This document shows, in pieces, positions 32,131 to 43,115 of a stretch of 64,000 bases of DNA. The notes beneath the pieces are model-generated. The model was not told the DNA's origin and did no database searches. It worked only from the letters and a program-made list of their open reading frames with translations. The first letter of the stretch is position 1. Every line of letters starts with the position of its first letter. Source of the DNA: Lepas anatifera (Eukaryota > Arthropoda > Thecostraca > Lepadidae); assembly GCA_034440635.1 (NCBI GenBank), contig JAOTON010000331.1, positions 117,705 through 181,704 of the forward strand, given 5' to 3'. A program made the position numbers and the translations under genes.

Positions 32131-33720
32131 TCAATTTTGATGTGCATGCTGTGGTGCTGTGGGTGCCAAAGGTGCAGAGGCGTTGTGAGCATAAGCATCA
32201 TCAGTGATCTGACTCGCTGGTTGGTTTGCCACACTGGTAGTCATGCACACCCCATTGGATAGGGTGGCAGTGAGATCCCTGGCAGTCTCGTGACTGGAGG
32301 CGCCCTCTGCATGGATATCCCCTCGCACACTGCTCAGGTCAGCTGGGGAAGGACAGCTTGCTTGATGGGCATACTCAGTTGGTGCATGCACATTGACCAT
32401 GTTATGTGCAGTGTGTTGAGGAAGTGTACCCTCTTCTATGCCTACCCCAGAGCTGGCAACTCGCCCACCCTGAGTTGTGGAGGCAACTTGTCCTGGCAGG
32501 CACCTACCTTCATCTGCCTTCTGGTTTGTAGGTATAATGCCAGGAGTGACAGATGCAGGAGCATGAGTGGTCCCCAGTGTGATGATTTTGCCCCGTTTGA
32601 TGACAATATTTCTTTCACCAGCATCCCTCCTCTTCATCAACTCTTCCCGCAGTAGCTTCTGCTCCTGTCTCTCACTGAAGGTAAGGTCAGGGGTGATGTA
32701 CACTCGCCTCCACCTTTCCAGACTCCTGAGGTGAGAAGCCATTCTCAAGATGTCATGCTTTGCTTCTTCATTTTCAAGTGTAACAATAAGTAGTCTGTCC
32801 CTACCAGGGATGACCTTGCCTGCTCTGAATGATTTTAAGGTCTTGACATTGATGTGGAGTGCCTCCCTGATCATACAGGCGAACAAAGTCATGTCAGCCT
32901 TTGATCTCTCAAGTTGTGAAGCTGATGCTCCACCTTGCTCTGGCAAGTTGTGGATGACAAGGTTCCGAGCCCTCCTATTTTTGTCCAGAAACTTATCGAA
33001 CACTTTGGATATGGTCTTAGCATCCCCGCTTGAGACGGTGCCACTGTTTCTAGATGGTGCAGACACTGAGTGTAGTGTCTCTTTCACCTGGTCTACCATT
33101 TTGTCACATGATTTGACAAGAGCTTCAGAATACAGCATCTTTTGCTTTTGGTTTTCACTTAGAGCCCTCTTGATAAGGTTGGAATGCTCTATAGCCTGAC
33201 CCTCCTGTTCCCTCATGGAGCTGGCGACAAGTTTCATGTGGTGCTGAAGGGCTTTGCTGAGCTGATCAACACCCTCTCTAAACGAAGAGCTCAGTTTGTC
33301 TACCTTCTTCTCAAGAGCACCCATGAAATCACCCTGGGGTGTCACAGAGAATTTGGGAGGGATAAGATCCTGGGGATCCTGGCTACAGGCCTCAGTTTGG
33401 GTGGAGGCATTGCAGGACACTGAGTTTGGTTGTGGTTCTGTTGAAGTGGAAACTTCAGAGACTGTGTTTGAGGAACGGAGATGCTTCAAAGTGAGAGTCT
33501 TGCAGTGACTGCATATGAAAGCGATGCTCCCATGCTTGGAGAGGGCATTGTAGGCAGGCTTTGAGACTCCCTGACAGAGTGTGTGAAACCAGCCTGTGCA
33601 GATGTCACATTGTACCCCAAGCTGTCCCTCCTTGACTTCTAAGCCACAGATATTTTTACCAGGCCCTCCATTGCAGACTGAGGGTAGATCACTATCCCCA
33701 CTGCTTTTCCTGGACAGCAT
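32131..33720 (-). CDS. CR1-like LINE ORF1 with PHD-like finger (529 aa)
   Basis: An intact 529-codon frame. Residues about 16-73 have the spacing of a PHD-like zinc finger (CGLEV, CDICTGWFH, C, then ICSHC). A long central part is probably helical and is followed by a basic region, an arrangement seen in CR1-group ORF1 proteins, which bind RNA. The stop is followed six bases later by the ORF2 start region, as expected for a two-ORF LINE. Although this frame is open, ORF2 is broken. Confidence 0.8.
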   Translation of the reverse strand: MLSRKSSGDSDLPSVCNGGPGKNICGLEVKEGQLGVQCDICTGWFHTLCQGVSKPAYNALSKHGSIAFICSHCKTLTLKHLRSSNTVSEVSTSTEPQPNSVSCNASTQTEACSQDPQDLIPPKFSVTPQGDFMGALEKKVDKLSSSFREGVDQLSKALQHHMKLVASSMREQEGQAIEHSNLIKRALSENQKQKMLYSEALVKSCDKMVDQVKETLHSVSAPSRNSGTVSSGDAKTISKVFDKFLDKNRRARNLVIHNLPEQGGASASQLERSKADMTLFACMIREALHINVKTLKSFRAGKVIPGRDRLLIVTLENEEAKHDILRMASHLRSLERWRRVYITPDLTFSERQEQKLLREELMKRRDAGERNIVIKRGKIITLGTTHAPASVTPGIIPTNQKADEGRCLPGQVASTTQGGRVASSGVGIEEGTLPQHTAHNMVNVHAPTEYAHQASCPSPADLSSVRGDIHAEGASSHETARDLTATLSNGVCMTTSVANQPASQITDDAYAHNASAPLAPTAPQHAHQN

Positions 33721-33760
33721 ACACTTGTCACAAGGTAATGCGTCCTCCCTTCCTGAACCA

Positions 33761-35260
33761 CCATTTCACAGAATTTGTTTGACCCCCCCTCTGCAGGTTT
33801 GTAGCTCTGTGTGCTTCTCTGCTGTGGTGACCTGGCTTTGTGGCCTGGATTCTGACTGCGAGAATCTATCAAATTGTTGTACCTCTCGAGAGACCAAACC
33901 AACAGGGGCGCTTCCGCCTGTGCCCTCGAGCGTATGTCCTCTGCCTGGCTCCCCTGGCGCTGGCGCTGACGCTCCGCTGGACGTTCGTGCCGCGGTTGTC
34001 TCTGGTGGGGGGCTGCCCTGGGCTCCGGCTGGGGACTGCCCCTGCTCCGGCCCTTCCTTCAGATTGCGGCCCTATAGTGCCCTTGACCGTGGACAGTCAA
34101 ACCGGTGGTCAAGCTTCTACCCAACCATTATCGCGGAGCGGCGATAACACTCAGATGGTCGTACGTGATCCGATTCGTGGCGATGTGCCGGAGGTTGGTG
34201 CAACCGAAGAGGTGCCTCTCCGGAATTCGAATGTGACTAGGGGCCCTGTCCCAGCTTCATCTGGTGGGTCACCCATGGGGGATGGGGAGACTGGTGCGTT
34301 CGGATCTGGGGGTGGGAGGTCGGCGTGTGACATCGGGGGATGTATCCCCTCGCCAACTATGGGACTCACCGCGCGGCTGCCCACCGCCCGTGCGCCCATG
34401 GGCGCTCCGCCCCCTGGGTTGCTGACCGGCACCGATTCAGGCATGTCCGCACAGCCGCCCCGTCCATCATCACCATTGACAACCACTGGACTGACCGATC
34501 TTGTCTGAGACCTCGATGTGCTTGGGCGCATGCGGAGCCTGGGGCTGCTGTGGGTGGTTCGGGGCTGGTTGTTGGCTGATGTAGGCTTTTGTTCTTTGGG
34601 CTAGTTGTTCTGACGGGTGCTGGTTGTTTGTTGGTTGGGTTTGGACACGGTCATGATTATTATGGCCGTGTTCGACCTACCATCAGTGATGGCCTGGGCT
34701 TGTCGGTGTGGCTGGCTGCTGGAGCACGGGCTTGCGTTTGGTGGATGGCTGGCGTGTGCTTCCCGGCAGCGGTTCTGGGCTCTGGGGGTGCCCGGGGGAG
34801 TCGGTGGTCTCGGTATGTCCATCATTTCATCATTCACTACTCAGTTTGTCACCTGTACGTCGCTTAGTCTGGATCTAGTTTATTTAGAAAATCTCAACGA
34901 TTTTAGGCTTCCTTGTCGGTTCATGGATTGGTGCGTTTTCTGAAGCCATTACCAACGCCAATCTGAACTTCTCTCCTCGCAAGACACCACCACTTGGCTC
35001 ATGTTTGGAGCAAACTGGGTTGCTGGCTGTATAATTAGTATACTTTTCATATCTTGGCGGGCCTACTTGGTGTTACTCATTCGGACCTACATCTTTTTTC
35101 TGCCGTAGTTTACAGACTTTATTTGTGCCAAGCAATTCTTTATTTCTATGCTTGCAAACACCGCCTGCTCAAACGCACAACTAAAACGATTTTGCCCATT
35201 GTATTCTGGCACTGACACCGATGTTAACCCAATCCCTTCAAATCTCTCAACTATTCTAGA
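33761..35260. other. GC-rich sequence between two LINEs, not assigned
   Basis: Open frames rich in P, G, S and T on both strands (33840-34508 plus; 34531-34151 minus) have no recognised domain. It may hold the 5' UTR of the CR1-like element and the ORF1 region of the plus-strand LINE. Confidence 0.35.
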
Positions 35261-35269
35261 GTCATGTCA

Positions 35270-38200
35270 ACATGAAAATGTCTGCTTTAACAATACTTCA
35301 ACATTTAATAAAAAAAATTTCCCTCATCCATGTCAACATTCGATCACTACCCAAAAATTTTGATAGTTTACAGCACCTCATTTTGAATCTAGACCCTAGG
35401 CCGCACATTGTTCTTGTTTCTGAGCTATGGCTGGCCCCCGAATCGAAAGCAAACTATGACATTGAAAATTATTTTTTCGAATTTTCCTCAACAGCTCAAT
35501 TTAGAGGAAAGGGGTCTGGAATATACATCTCTAAAACTATCCCTTACAAAAGGAGAACCGACCTAGAAGCTCACTCCATTCAACAGCAATCAACATTCAT
35601 TGAAATATCTAAGGTATTTCTCTTCCATATTGTAATAGGATCATGCTACAGGTCCCCCTCATTCCCCTCATCAAATTTTCTTGAATACTTAGACGCTACT
35701 CTTGAGTTTGTATCAAAAAGTGAAAAACTTGCATACTGGGAGGCGATTTCAACTTTGATATTCTCGAATATGAATCGCATGAACCTAGCTCATTATTTAT
35801 CCAATCTCTTGCTTCTCATGGCTACTTCCCATGTATTTCCATCCCGACCAGAATAACCTCTCAGACCAAAACCCTTATCGACAACTTTTTCATAAACGAT
35901 ACTTCTCTCGTTTGCTCATCTTCAGTGCTCACCGCAGACATCAGTGATCACCTCCCCATATCACTAACACTCCAATCTTTGTTTAAACCCCAATCCTCAC
36001 AAGATAAGTTTCACAGGTCTTTCGACTTCAGGATGATTGACTCCCTCAAGAGTAATCTATCTATAAAACTGGAAACAATATTCACGATCCAGGACCCTGT
36101 GACGGCAGCTAATCTTGTTCATTCTTCCTTATCAGAGGAAATCAATAGATTTTCATTAAAGAAAACAGGTAGGAGACATGTACCAAAACAGCCATGGATC
36201 TCTTTCCGGCTCCTACAGTCAATCAACAAAAAAAGGCCTTTATCACAAATATATTCGCACAATGAACCCTCAGGATAATCTAAATTACAAGGCATATCGT
36301 AATACTTTAATCACTACAATACGACAAGCCAAAAAGACTACTTCCAAAGGAAATTAGAACAGGAAAAGGATGACCCTAAAAAGCTCTGGGGCACGCTGTT
36401 AGGCCTAACACATAAACATAAAAGTAAAAAACCTCTGCCAGAACAATTTGAATTAAACGGCGAACTAATTTCTGACCCTGACCTCATTGCCAACAACTTC
36501 AATGAATATTTCTCTACCATTGCTTCTTCATTAGACGAAGCTCTCCCAACACCCTCGTCAGATCCCCTTCAATACCTAGAAAACTATCAGGGCCAGCTGT
36601 TCGAATTTCACCCAATAACTGCTGAGGCAAATCTTTCTGTGATAGCTTCCCTAAAAAATACCGGTCGTGGACCCGATGGTGTCTCCTCCAAAATACTCAA
36701 ACTAATTTCGCCCACAATATCTCGACACCTATCGCACTTATTTAATCTATGCCTGCGATCTGGTACATTTCCAGCTCAGTTTAAGGAATCACTTATTGTT
36801 CCCGTCTACAAAAGTGGTAATCCTCCAACTTTTTCAAATTACAGGCCTATTTCCCTTCTACCGGTTCTCTCTAAAGTTCTTGAGAAAATAGTATATAGCC
36901 AAGTAATCCAATATCTTGCGGACAATTACACAATATTTGAGAACCAATTCGGTTTCCGGCAACACCATAGTATGTTCATGCCAGTTGCCTTACTTTACGA
37001 CAAAATTACATCAGCACTGGTCTCAAAAAGAGTTGTGTAACCATTTAATTAGACTTCTGCATGGCCTTTGACACGGTGAACCATGAAATTCTCCTTCAAA
37101 AACTTCAAAAATATTGAATTCAGAACACTTCGTTAAAATTTTTTGAAACATATCTATCTGACCGGAGTCAAAGTGTCAAAATCAATTCTCATCAGTCCAC
37201 AATTACCAAAACAACTAGGCTAGGCGTTCCCCAGGGCTCTGTTCTGGGCCCACTCCTCTTTCTACTTTACATTAATGATCTTAACCGCTGCTCCCAAATT
37301 CCTACCTTCTACTTATATGCTGACGATACTGCCTTACTCTACACTGCTGACACAATCCAGTCCCTTCAACATGATATCAGCTTTAGTATGCCTCAAATCT
37401 GCCAGTGGTTAAATTGCAATCGTCTCACTTTAAACATTAAGAAATCAACCTTTCAAATTTTTTCTAATGAAAAAAACACGGACCTAAAAATTGAAATTGG
37501 TAATGTTCCTTTGCAAAGAAACTTCACAACCAAGTACCTTGGTGTTCAAATTGATGAAGACCTCAAATGGACAACTCATATCAGAAGCCTTGAAAATTCA
37601 ATCTCTAGGACCATTGGCATAATTCAAAGAAACCAATATATACTAAATTCTTCCCCTCTCCTGCTGCTTTACAACTCACTTATTCTCCCCTTCTTGACGT
37701 ACTCTATTCAGATCTGGGGATCAACCTACCCCTATAAGCTTCTCAAGCTCACGGCTCTTCAAAAAAGGGCTGTTAGAATTATTGAGGGGACTGACCGATT
37801 GGCACACACTAGCCCCATCTTCAAAAAACACGGCATACTAAAGCTTGAAGACCTCATTGAATTCTCTTATATTAATGTTATGCATAAATTCCTAATAAAC
37901 CAACTACCACAACCACTGTCTTCTTACCTATCACTTGTCGATCTTCAACGGACGCAGCGAAATGCCAGACAAAGACAACACTTTACTGTTCCCTACGCCC
38001 CCACAATGTATCGTAAATTTTCCCTCTTTATTACAGCTCCCAGGGCATGGAACAAAACTGTGGCTTAAAAAATAAGAAACATTGAAGATGTGCCCCTGTC
38101 CAAAACGTTTTTCAAAAAGATGTTAAAAAAGATATATACCAACCTTTACTAGAGACTATGTCCTCATGCTTAGGAAATGGTGTATGGTCTCCCTGTAATT

Positions 38201-38940
38201 ACGCAATTTAGCACTGGTACTTCAGGTTTACGCTTTTCAGTTATCTTAACATTATCTAAATGAACGCAGAATGGCCCATTTACTCCCATTAATCGCGGAA
38301 CAAATTTGGAATCCAGGCATTTAGGTGGTTGAACAGGCTAGCCTCCGGCACTCATTTGTCGCCTCCTTGTAATCCCCTCGTGAATCTGTACCGTTAGCTT
38401 AAAATCTCCCCAAGGCCCCCCTTCCCATGTTCTCACTAATTGCAAGCATAATTGCCTCCATCCTACTCCCCGTGCTCCCGCTAACTAACTGTGTGTCCGG
38501 CAGCTGCCATGGCGCTCACGGCGTTACCGCCGGGCCCGAGCCCTTGGGGGCTGCGGTGCCCGAGCGGGGTGGCCCCTTCGCGGGCAGCCTCGGGGCGTCT
38601 CTGGAGGTCTGCCTGCCGCGTCCACTGAGGGGGCGCCCTGTCGCCTCCAGTGGGTTCCGCTGCGCGGGCGGGCGCGGCGCCGCTCCCTCGGCTGCTACTG
38701 CTGTGGACGGGCTGGCGCCCCCCTGCCTGCTGTGGTGCTCCCGGCGCTGCCGCTGTGCCCGTCTCGCTGCGGGCTCCGGCGGCCCCTGGGCTGGTGGCTC
38801 CGTGCGAGTTCGGTGCTAAAGTTTTTTAACCTGCGAATGTATTCTGCTTACCTTGTTTTTATATCAATGTTTTTAATGTTGTTACCCTCCCCGAGCCGGC
38901 TCGCCCCCCTCATATTGTGCTTGTAAAATGAGATAATGTG
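35270..38940 (+). mobile_element. decayed CR1/L2-group LINE, plus strand
   Basis: Endonuclease then RT in order on the plus strand, followed by a GC-rich 3' UTR (about 38430-38820) and an AT-rich end. It faces the CR1-like LINE at 22-34 kb. The RT signature (YRPISLLPVLSKVLEK, QFGFRQHHS, YADDTALLY) is of the CR1/L2/Daphne group; the clade is not settled. No flanking duplication was found. Confidence 0.78.
35272..38150 (+). pseudogene. CR1/L2-group LINE ORF2: endonuclease and reverse transcriptase
   Basis: Endonuclease: IHVNIRSLPKNFDSLQHL, VLVSELWL, FHIVIGSCYRSP (35272-35856). RT: NTGRGPDGVSSKILK, FKESLIVPVYKSGN, YRPISLLPVLSKVLEK, then GVPQGSVLGPLLFLLY, YADDTALLY and the C-terminal LILPFLTYSIQIWG (36639-38067). 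Stops and frameshifts near 35860, 36280-36640, 37040 and 37120 break it. The catalytic YADD remains. Confidence 0.82.
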
Positions 38941-38989
38941 TTGTGTATGCAATATGTGCTGCACAGGAATAGGAATACATGTATGGAAG

Positions 38990-39437
38990 TAAGCAGAGAG
39001 CAAACATTCCTATCAGATTCCCCAGGGTCCTGAACAGTGGAAACTTCCCCTATCTCCACCCTGAGGTTAGGTTTTCCCTTACTTTCTTTCCCACCATTAC
39101 TTGTGTTTTTGGACTGCACACCTGAGTCATTGGCACTTTCGAAGGACTGGATATCCGCTGATCCTTTAATATTTCCTTTATCCTTACCGCCTCGCTTGCC
39201 ACCCTTACCAACTAGTATCCACGGTCCATCTCCACCACCGGACTCATCAACTCCACTAACAGATTCCTCAATAACAGTGTGGTGGTCTGGCGCACCTTCA
39301 TTCGCCGTATTAGTCGCATTTGAGGCAGTGGTTTCAGTGCTGTGTTCGGTGTTGTGCGAGTCCATTTGGGCATGAGTCAATGTCGAAAAACATGGTTTTT
39401 GTTTGGAAGTCGGTGGCGGCGACCGTTGGCACGGCAT
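38990..39437 (-). other. open frame of unknown origin, truncated at the LINE end
   Basis: The frame begins near 39437 and reads a low-complexity S/T/N-rich stretch, then GGGDGPWILVGKGGKRGG, a lysine- and glycine-rich part, before running into the sequence near the plus-strand LINE end. The W-plus-basic pattern recalls the N-terminus of some LINE ORF1 proteins. It could be a broken element or gene. Not identified. Confidence 0.3.
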
Positions 39438-39484
39438 TTTTACCCTTCTTTACGGTATTTCGAGCCAAAATGTGTTGAAGATAT

Positions 39485-39605
39485 GTTAGATGTTAGAGGT
39501 GGGACTTTTTGGTCCCGCGGTCCCGGCGCCGGGACCAGGTTTGGTCCTGGCGGGACTAAAGCCGGGACCAAAGGCTAGACGCCGGGACTGTGCCGGGACC
39601 AGAGC
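39485..39605. repeat. GGGAC/GTCCC-rich imperfect palindromic segment
   Basis: TAGAGGTGGGAC followed by alternating GGTCCCG, CGGGACC and GGGACTAAA. TAGAGGTGGG resembles the terminal sequence of some insect hAT elements, but no partner end was found. Confidence 0.35.
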
Positions 39606-39609
39606 CAGT

Positions 39610-40365
39610 CTGGATAAAGAAAAATTTATGACAATGGTTTCAGCATTTCATCTAAAACTGAGATAGGAGATAAAATATAACTGTGACTTTCCAGCACATC
39701 ATTGCCTCCTTGATACAATATTCCAACTTTATAAAATGAGAAAAGTATCAATTCAACTAGATGAAAGAGAAAAATAATATTGCACACACACAGCACGGAA
39801 CATAGCTCTAACTAAGTTTCATTCTTTGGAAACAACATTTTCAGATGTAATTCCCATTCCTTCACTTAATTATAAAGCAACTCCATCCATACATGCCATC
39901 CATACATGTATTTGACAGAACACACAGCAAAAAACACTACAACGGCAAAAAAAAGAACAGTACAATGGGTGCGCACCCTAAAATCCTATGGCCGGCCGGC
40001 ATGACTACGCTGGACAATATTATAAAAGCAATATCATAAAAAGCAATATTATAAAACTCAGTGACAAAACCGGAATACAACCCAAAAACAGTGGGTACTG
40101 GGGTCAAAATCACTTTGAATTGAAGAAAAAGACGTTTTTTGCATATAGATACTGGAAGGCATAAAAACAAAAGCTTGATTGAAAAGAGAATTCTGGAATT
40201 GGCGATTGGAAATGGCCGTCTCTAAAAACCCCACTGTTTGAATTGCCTTCTCTCTAAAAAATACTCAACAGTATTTCAAATTACCTACGTCTGTGCGTCT
40301 TGAATAAAACGTAAATGGCTTCAATTTCTTCAACAACATTCAAGTCAACTACCGCACCACGCTCC
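39610..40365. other. AT-rich stretch, nothing recognised
   Basis: No coding or repeat signal recognised. Confidence 0.4.
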
Positions 40366-40369
40366 GTTG

Positions 40370-40600
40370 TCGTAGACGGGGAAGTATAAAAACGTCTACA
40401 CACAAATCGTCTACAACTCAATTCCTCTACATAAAATTCGTCTACGGCACAAAGCGTCTACACTTAAAAACGTCTACAACTAAAATCGTCTACAGAATAT
40501 TCCCTCTACAGATCAAAAAGTCTACAAAATGCCCTGATAGGGAAGACTAAATTCGTCTACAAACAAAACGTCTACACATTAAAACGTCTACAACTAGGGT
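40370..40600 (+). repeat. 16-bp-phased array of CGTCTACA boxes
   Basis: An 8-nt box CGTCTACA (or close variants) starts at 40393, 40408, 40424, 40439, 40455, 40471, 40487, 40503, 40519, 40554, 40569 and 40585, that is, every 15-16 bp with one gap. An inverted box (TCGTAGACG) lies just before the array. The spacers are A-rich and diverged while the boxes are kept. Confidence 0.85.
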
Positions 40601-40617
40601 ATGAATACACCCACTGA

Positions 40618-41021
40618 TCAAAAGGTCGACAGATTGAAAGCACTTTAGATGAACCATCCACATGGTACTGCGACGATCACTTCACCCATAGGTATTGGGA
40701 TTTGGCGCCAAATGACAACGGGGTAGCAAATTTCGTTGGAGCGCACTTTGGAATAGAGGTGGGCGGGGAGTGGCAAAATCAGGAAGAAAAAAACTTTATT
40801 TTGCCCGACGAATTTGGAAAACGGAATGCAAAACGGGGCGGCCTCGAGTGCTTGGCCTGTGATTTCTGTCATGAGAGAGAGGAGGTACTGTATGTGGTTC
40901 CAAACGTGATCGGAAAATCCAAGCTGCCAAGGTATAAAGGATATGTATATATATTTCGTGTATGTGAGGTGGGGTCTTCACAACTTTTTGTCATGAGGGA
41001 AATTCGCACCAAGGCGTTCTG
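40618..41021 (+). other. uncharacterised open frame next to the CGTCTACA array
   Basis: About 134 codons open from a stop at 40615 to TGA at 41021. The protein includes TWYCDDHFTHRYWDLAPNDN, LECLACDFCHER and YKGYVYIFRVCEVG. The CxxC-x2-H-like cluster might bind metal. No family recognised; it could be an exon or element gene fragment. Confidence 0.3.
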
Positions 41022-41029
41022 AAAAGGTG

Positions 41030-42285
41030 AGTAGCAAAGTAAATACACAAATGTACTCTGTGACAGACTGAGCCTTTTTACTTTGATGTAAGGTTCATGG
41101 CCAAAATAACTCTCCAATGTCTAATTTGACATGAGCTGAGCATTTTCCATCTGGACATGCTCCTTATTCCGTCTGCAGAATGTGACAGATTTATCAACAA
41201 GGTGTTTGGGGCAGCTAAAATCCTGCCTGAATGGGCAGGGTTACAGGGTTAATTTGGTTACATTGTTTTCAATCATTTTGATGTAGTGTAGTGTGGACAA
41301 TGCTTTTGAACCCATCACAGTGGCACCAGTGTGCAAAGTATGGCATTTTCGACGAGATCTTGTGGATGTGAGTGCTCTTGGAGACTGGAGTGAGCGGTGC
41401 AAGTTTGATCAGCCTGGTGCGAATTTGCGAGACTGGTGCGAGGAAGGTGACATTTAAACCAAACAAATAATGTCTGAATGGTTATTAAGACAGAGGAGGG
41501 GGCCTTTTAAAAAGTCCTTAACTAAGTGACTCGTTGTCTGGTTGCTTACTTCCTTTTGTTTATACTATGTGCCTGTAAAGTTCTATTCTGTTGCTAGCTG
41601 TTTCAGCCTTTGCTTTGCTTTGCCCATGTCTTCTTTTGCTGGTCTATTCATTTCTTCTGTCCCCCTGTTTGTATATGAAAAATGAAATAAAAAAAGCTGA
41701 TGATGATGATGATGATGATGATGAAGTAACTAATAATAGAGGCAGCAGTGCATTTTGTGGGTAGGAATGGGTGCATTTTTCTCCCTGGTATGTGGCAGAT
41801 TGGTGTGAATTGTTGGAGGCTGGTGCTGCGAGAATTTTAGATGGCTGGTGTGACTCGTCTGACCTGCTGCCATACTTTCCAGACTGTCAGTAGTGGATCC
41901 AGTGGAGTAGGGGAAAAAGGCATTTGCCCGTCCCCCTTCAACGGAAAAGTTTGGGGCAAAACTATGCTTTGCTCCCCAAAGCTCCTTTTTCCCAGACTCC
42001 TTTTTAGTTTTTAAGCAAGATTTTGGTACTTAAACTCTCAATTTCAAAGAGAACCAGCTAATTTCAGTGTAAATACTGGGGCTGGGATAGGAAAAAAGTA
42101 TCTCAAGCCAATATTTTTACCCCATGACGTTTTTTTTGCTTTTTTTTGCCGTCACAGGTGACTCGGAGGTCCAGGATTTTCACATCAAATACCTCAGTGT
42201 CATATTTTAGCCCCACCGTTCACTGCATGACTTTTTTATTGCTTTTCGACTGGTTTGCCCCTCCCAAACTGACCAGCTAGATCTG
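41030..42285. other. non-coding stretch with a (GAT)n tail
   Basis: Nothing coding was recognised. AATGAAATAAAAAAAGC followed by (TGATGA)n at 41697-41726 looks like the 3' end of a plus-strand LINE or SINE. Confidence 0.45.
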
Positions 42286-42287
42286 CC

Positions 42288-42890
42288 ACTGGTGGGCAGA
42301 TTTGCTCCTACATCACAGGGTATTGGTGAAGCAGATGCCACAGGAACATGCCAGATGGTCACCTTGGGAAATGTTTTCAAAACATCTCCAGATTCACATT
42401 GGGAAATGTTTTCAAAATATCCCCACATCCTGCAAAAAAAATCCCTAGAGCCGAAACAGACGGAAGGAGAGTTTGAGCAGTGTAAAGTGGTTCCCAGAGG
42501 CGCACTCAGATTATAGAAAGAGGGGTGATATCCCCAGACTAGGAAATAGGAACCAAGGGCATACTCAACTGACCTGACCTGACCTGACCTGACCTGACCT
42601 GACCTGACCTAAACTAACCTAAACTAACCTAACCTAACCTAACCTAACCCCAAACCTAAACTTACACCTAACCTCTGTGCAAAAACTCCCCCTTTCTAGC
42701 CGTCTGAGCACGACACTGATCACGTGGGCGCGTCCTGTGGGTGGGATCACGCATGATAACATCTGGATTTTCTTCAGAATATGGGGATATTTTGACAACA
42801 TTTCCCAAGGTGACAATCTGGCATGTTGCTGTGACATCTGCTTCACCATTACCCATCACAGTACTGTAGGTAGCCTCTCCCCGGGAACTG
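42288..42890. repeat. inverted repeats flanking a telomere-like tract
   Basis: GTGAAGCAGATG, ACATGCCAGAT and CACCTTGGGAAATGTT at about 42325-42380 reappear inverted at about 42785-42845, giving arms of about 125 bp on either side of the pentamer tract at 42570-42660. The arms are diverged. Confidence 0.7.
42570..42660 (+). repeat. interstitial (CCTGA)n / (CCTAA)n tract
   Basis: About nine CCTGA pentamers run into CCTAA pentamers, interrupted by AAACTAA. CCTAA is the complement of TTAGG, the arthropod telomere unit. The tract is short and impure, so it is not a real chromosome end. Confidence 0.85.
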
Positions 42891-43115
42891 GTCCTAGTGA
42901 TTTTACAGGCTGATGGCCCACTGTTGTGCTGCTGGAAAAATAGCAGCACCACAGTGGCAGCCTACTGTATTGTGGTTGGTAGATAAGTATTATGTATATT
43001 TTTGGGTAGCACATTATAGAGCCGGTAGGCTCTGATGTTTCTTTTCTCGAGGAGAGATCAGAGGGCCTGCTGACAGAATTGTGCTGACAGGCAGAACAGG
43101 GCTTGCTCGTCTTAT

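Larger units (their letters stand above)
22198..33760 (-). mobile_element. decayed CR1-like LINE, interrupted by an inner LINE
   Basis: Minus-strand element with ORF1 (33720-32131), ORF2 endonuclease and start of RT (32124-30745), then, after a 7.0-kb insertion, the rest of the RT domain (23673-22198). Reading across the insertion by removing it and one 13-bp duplicate gives a continuous frame around LRNSSSPGPDLVHPR, a typical CR1 motif. Several frameshifts show it is dead. The exact outer ends were not resolved: the 5' end lies above 33720 and the 3' end near 22150. Confidence 0.85.

Noticed and set aside
33840..34508. 222-codon plus-strand frame, P/G/S rich
   Set aside because: GC-rich sequence with open frames on both strands and no domain; more likely LINE leader sequence than a host gene.
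39485..39605. Complete hAT element starting TAGAGGTGGG
   Set aside because: No inverted partner end or 8-bp duplication could be found in the window.
42570..42660. Real telomere end
   Set aside because: Under 100 bp, impure and inside unique sequence on both sides.
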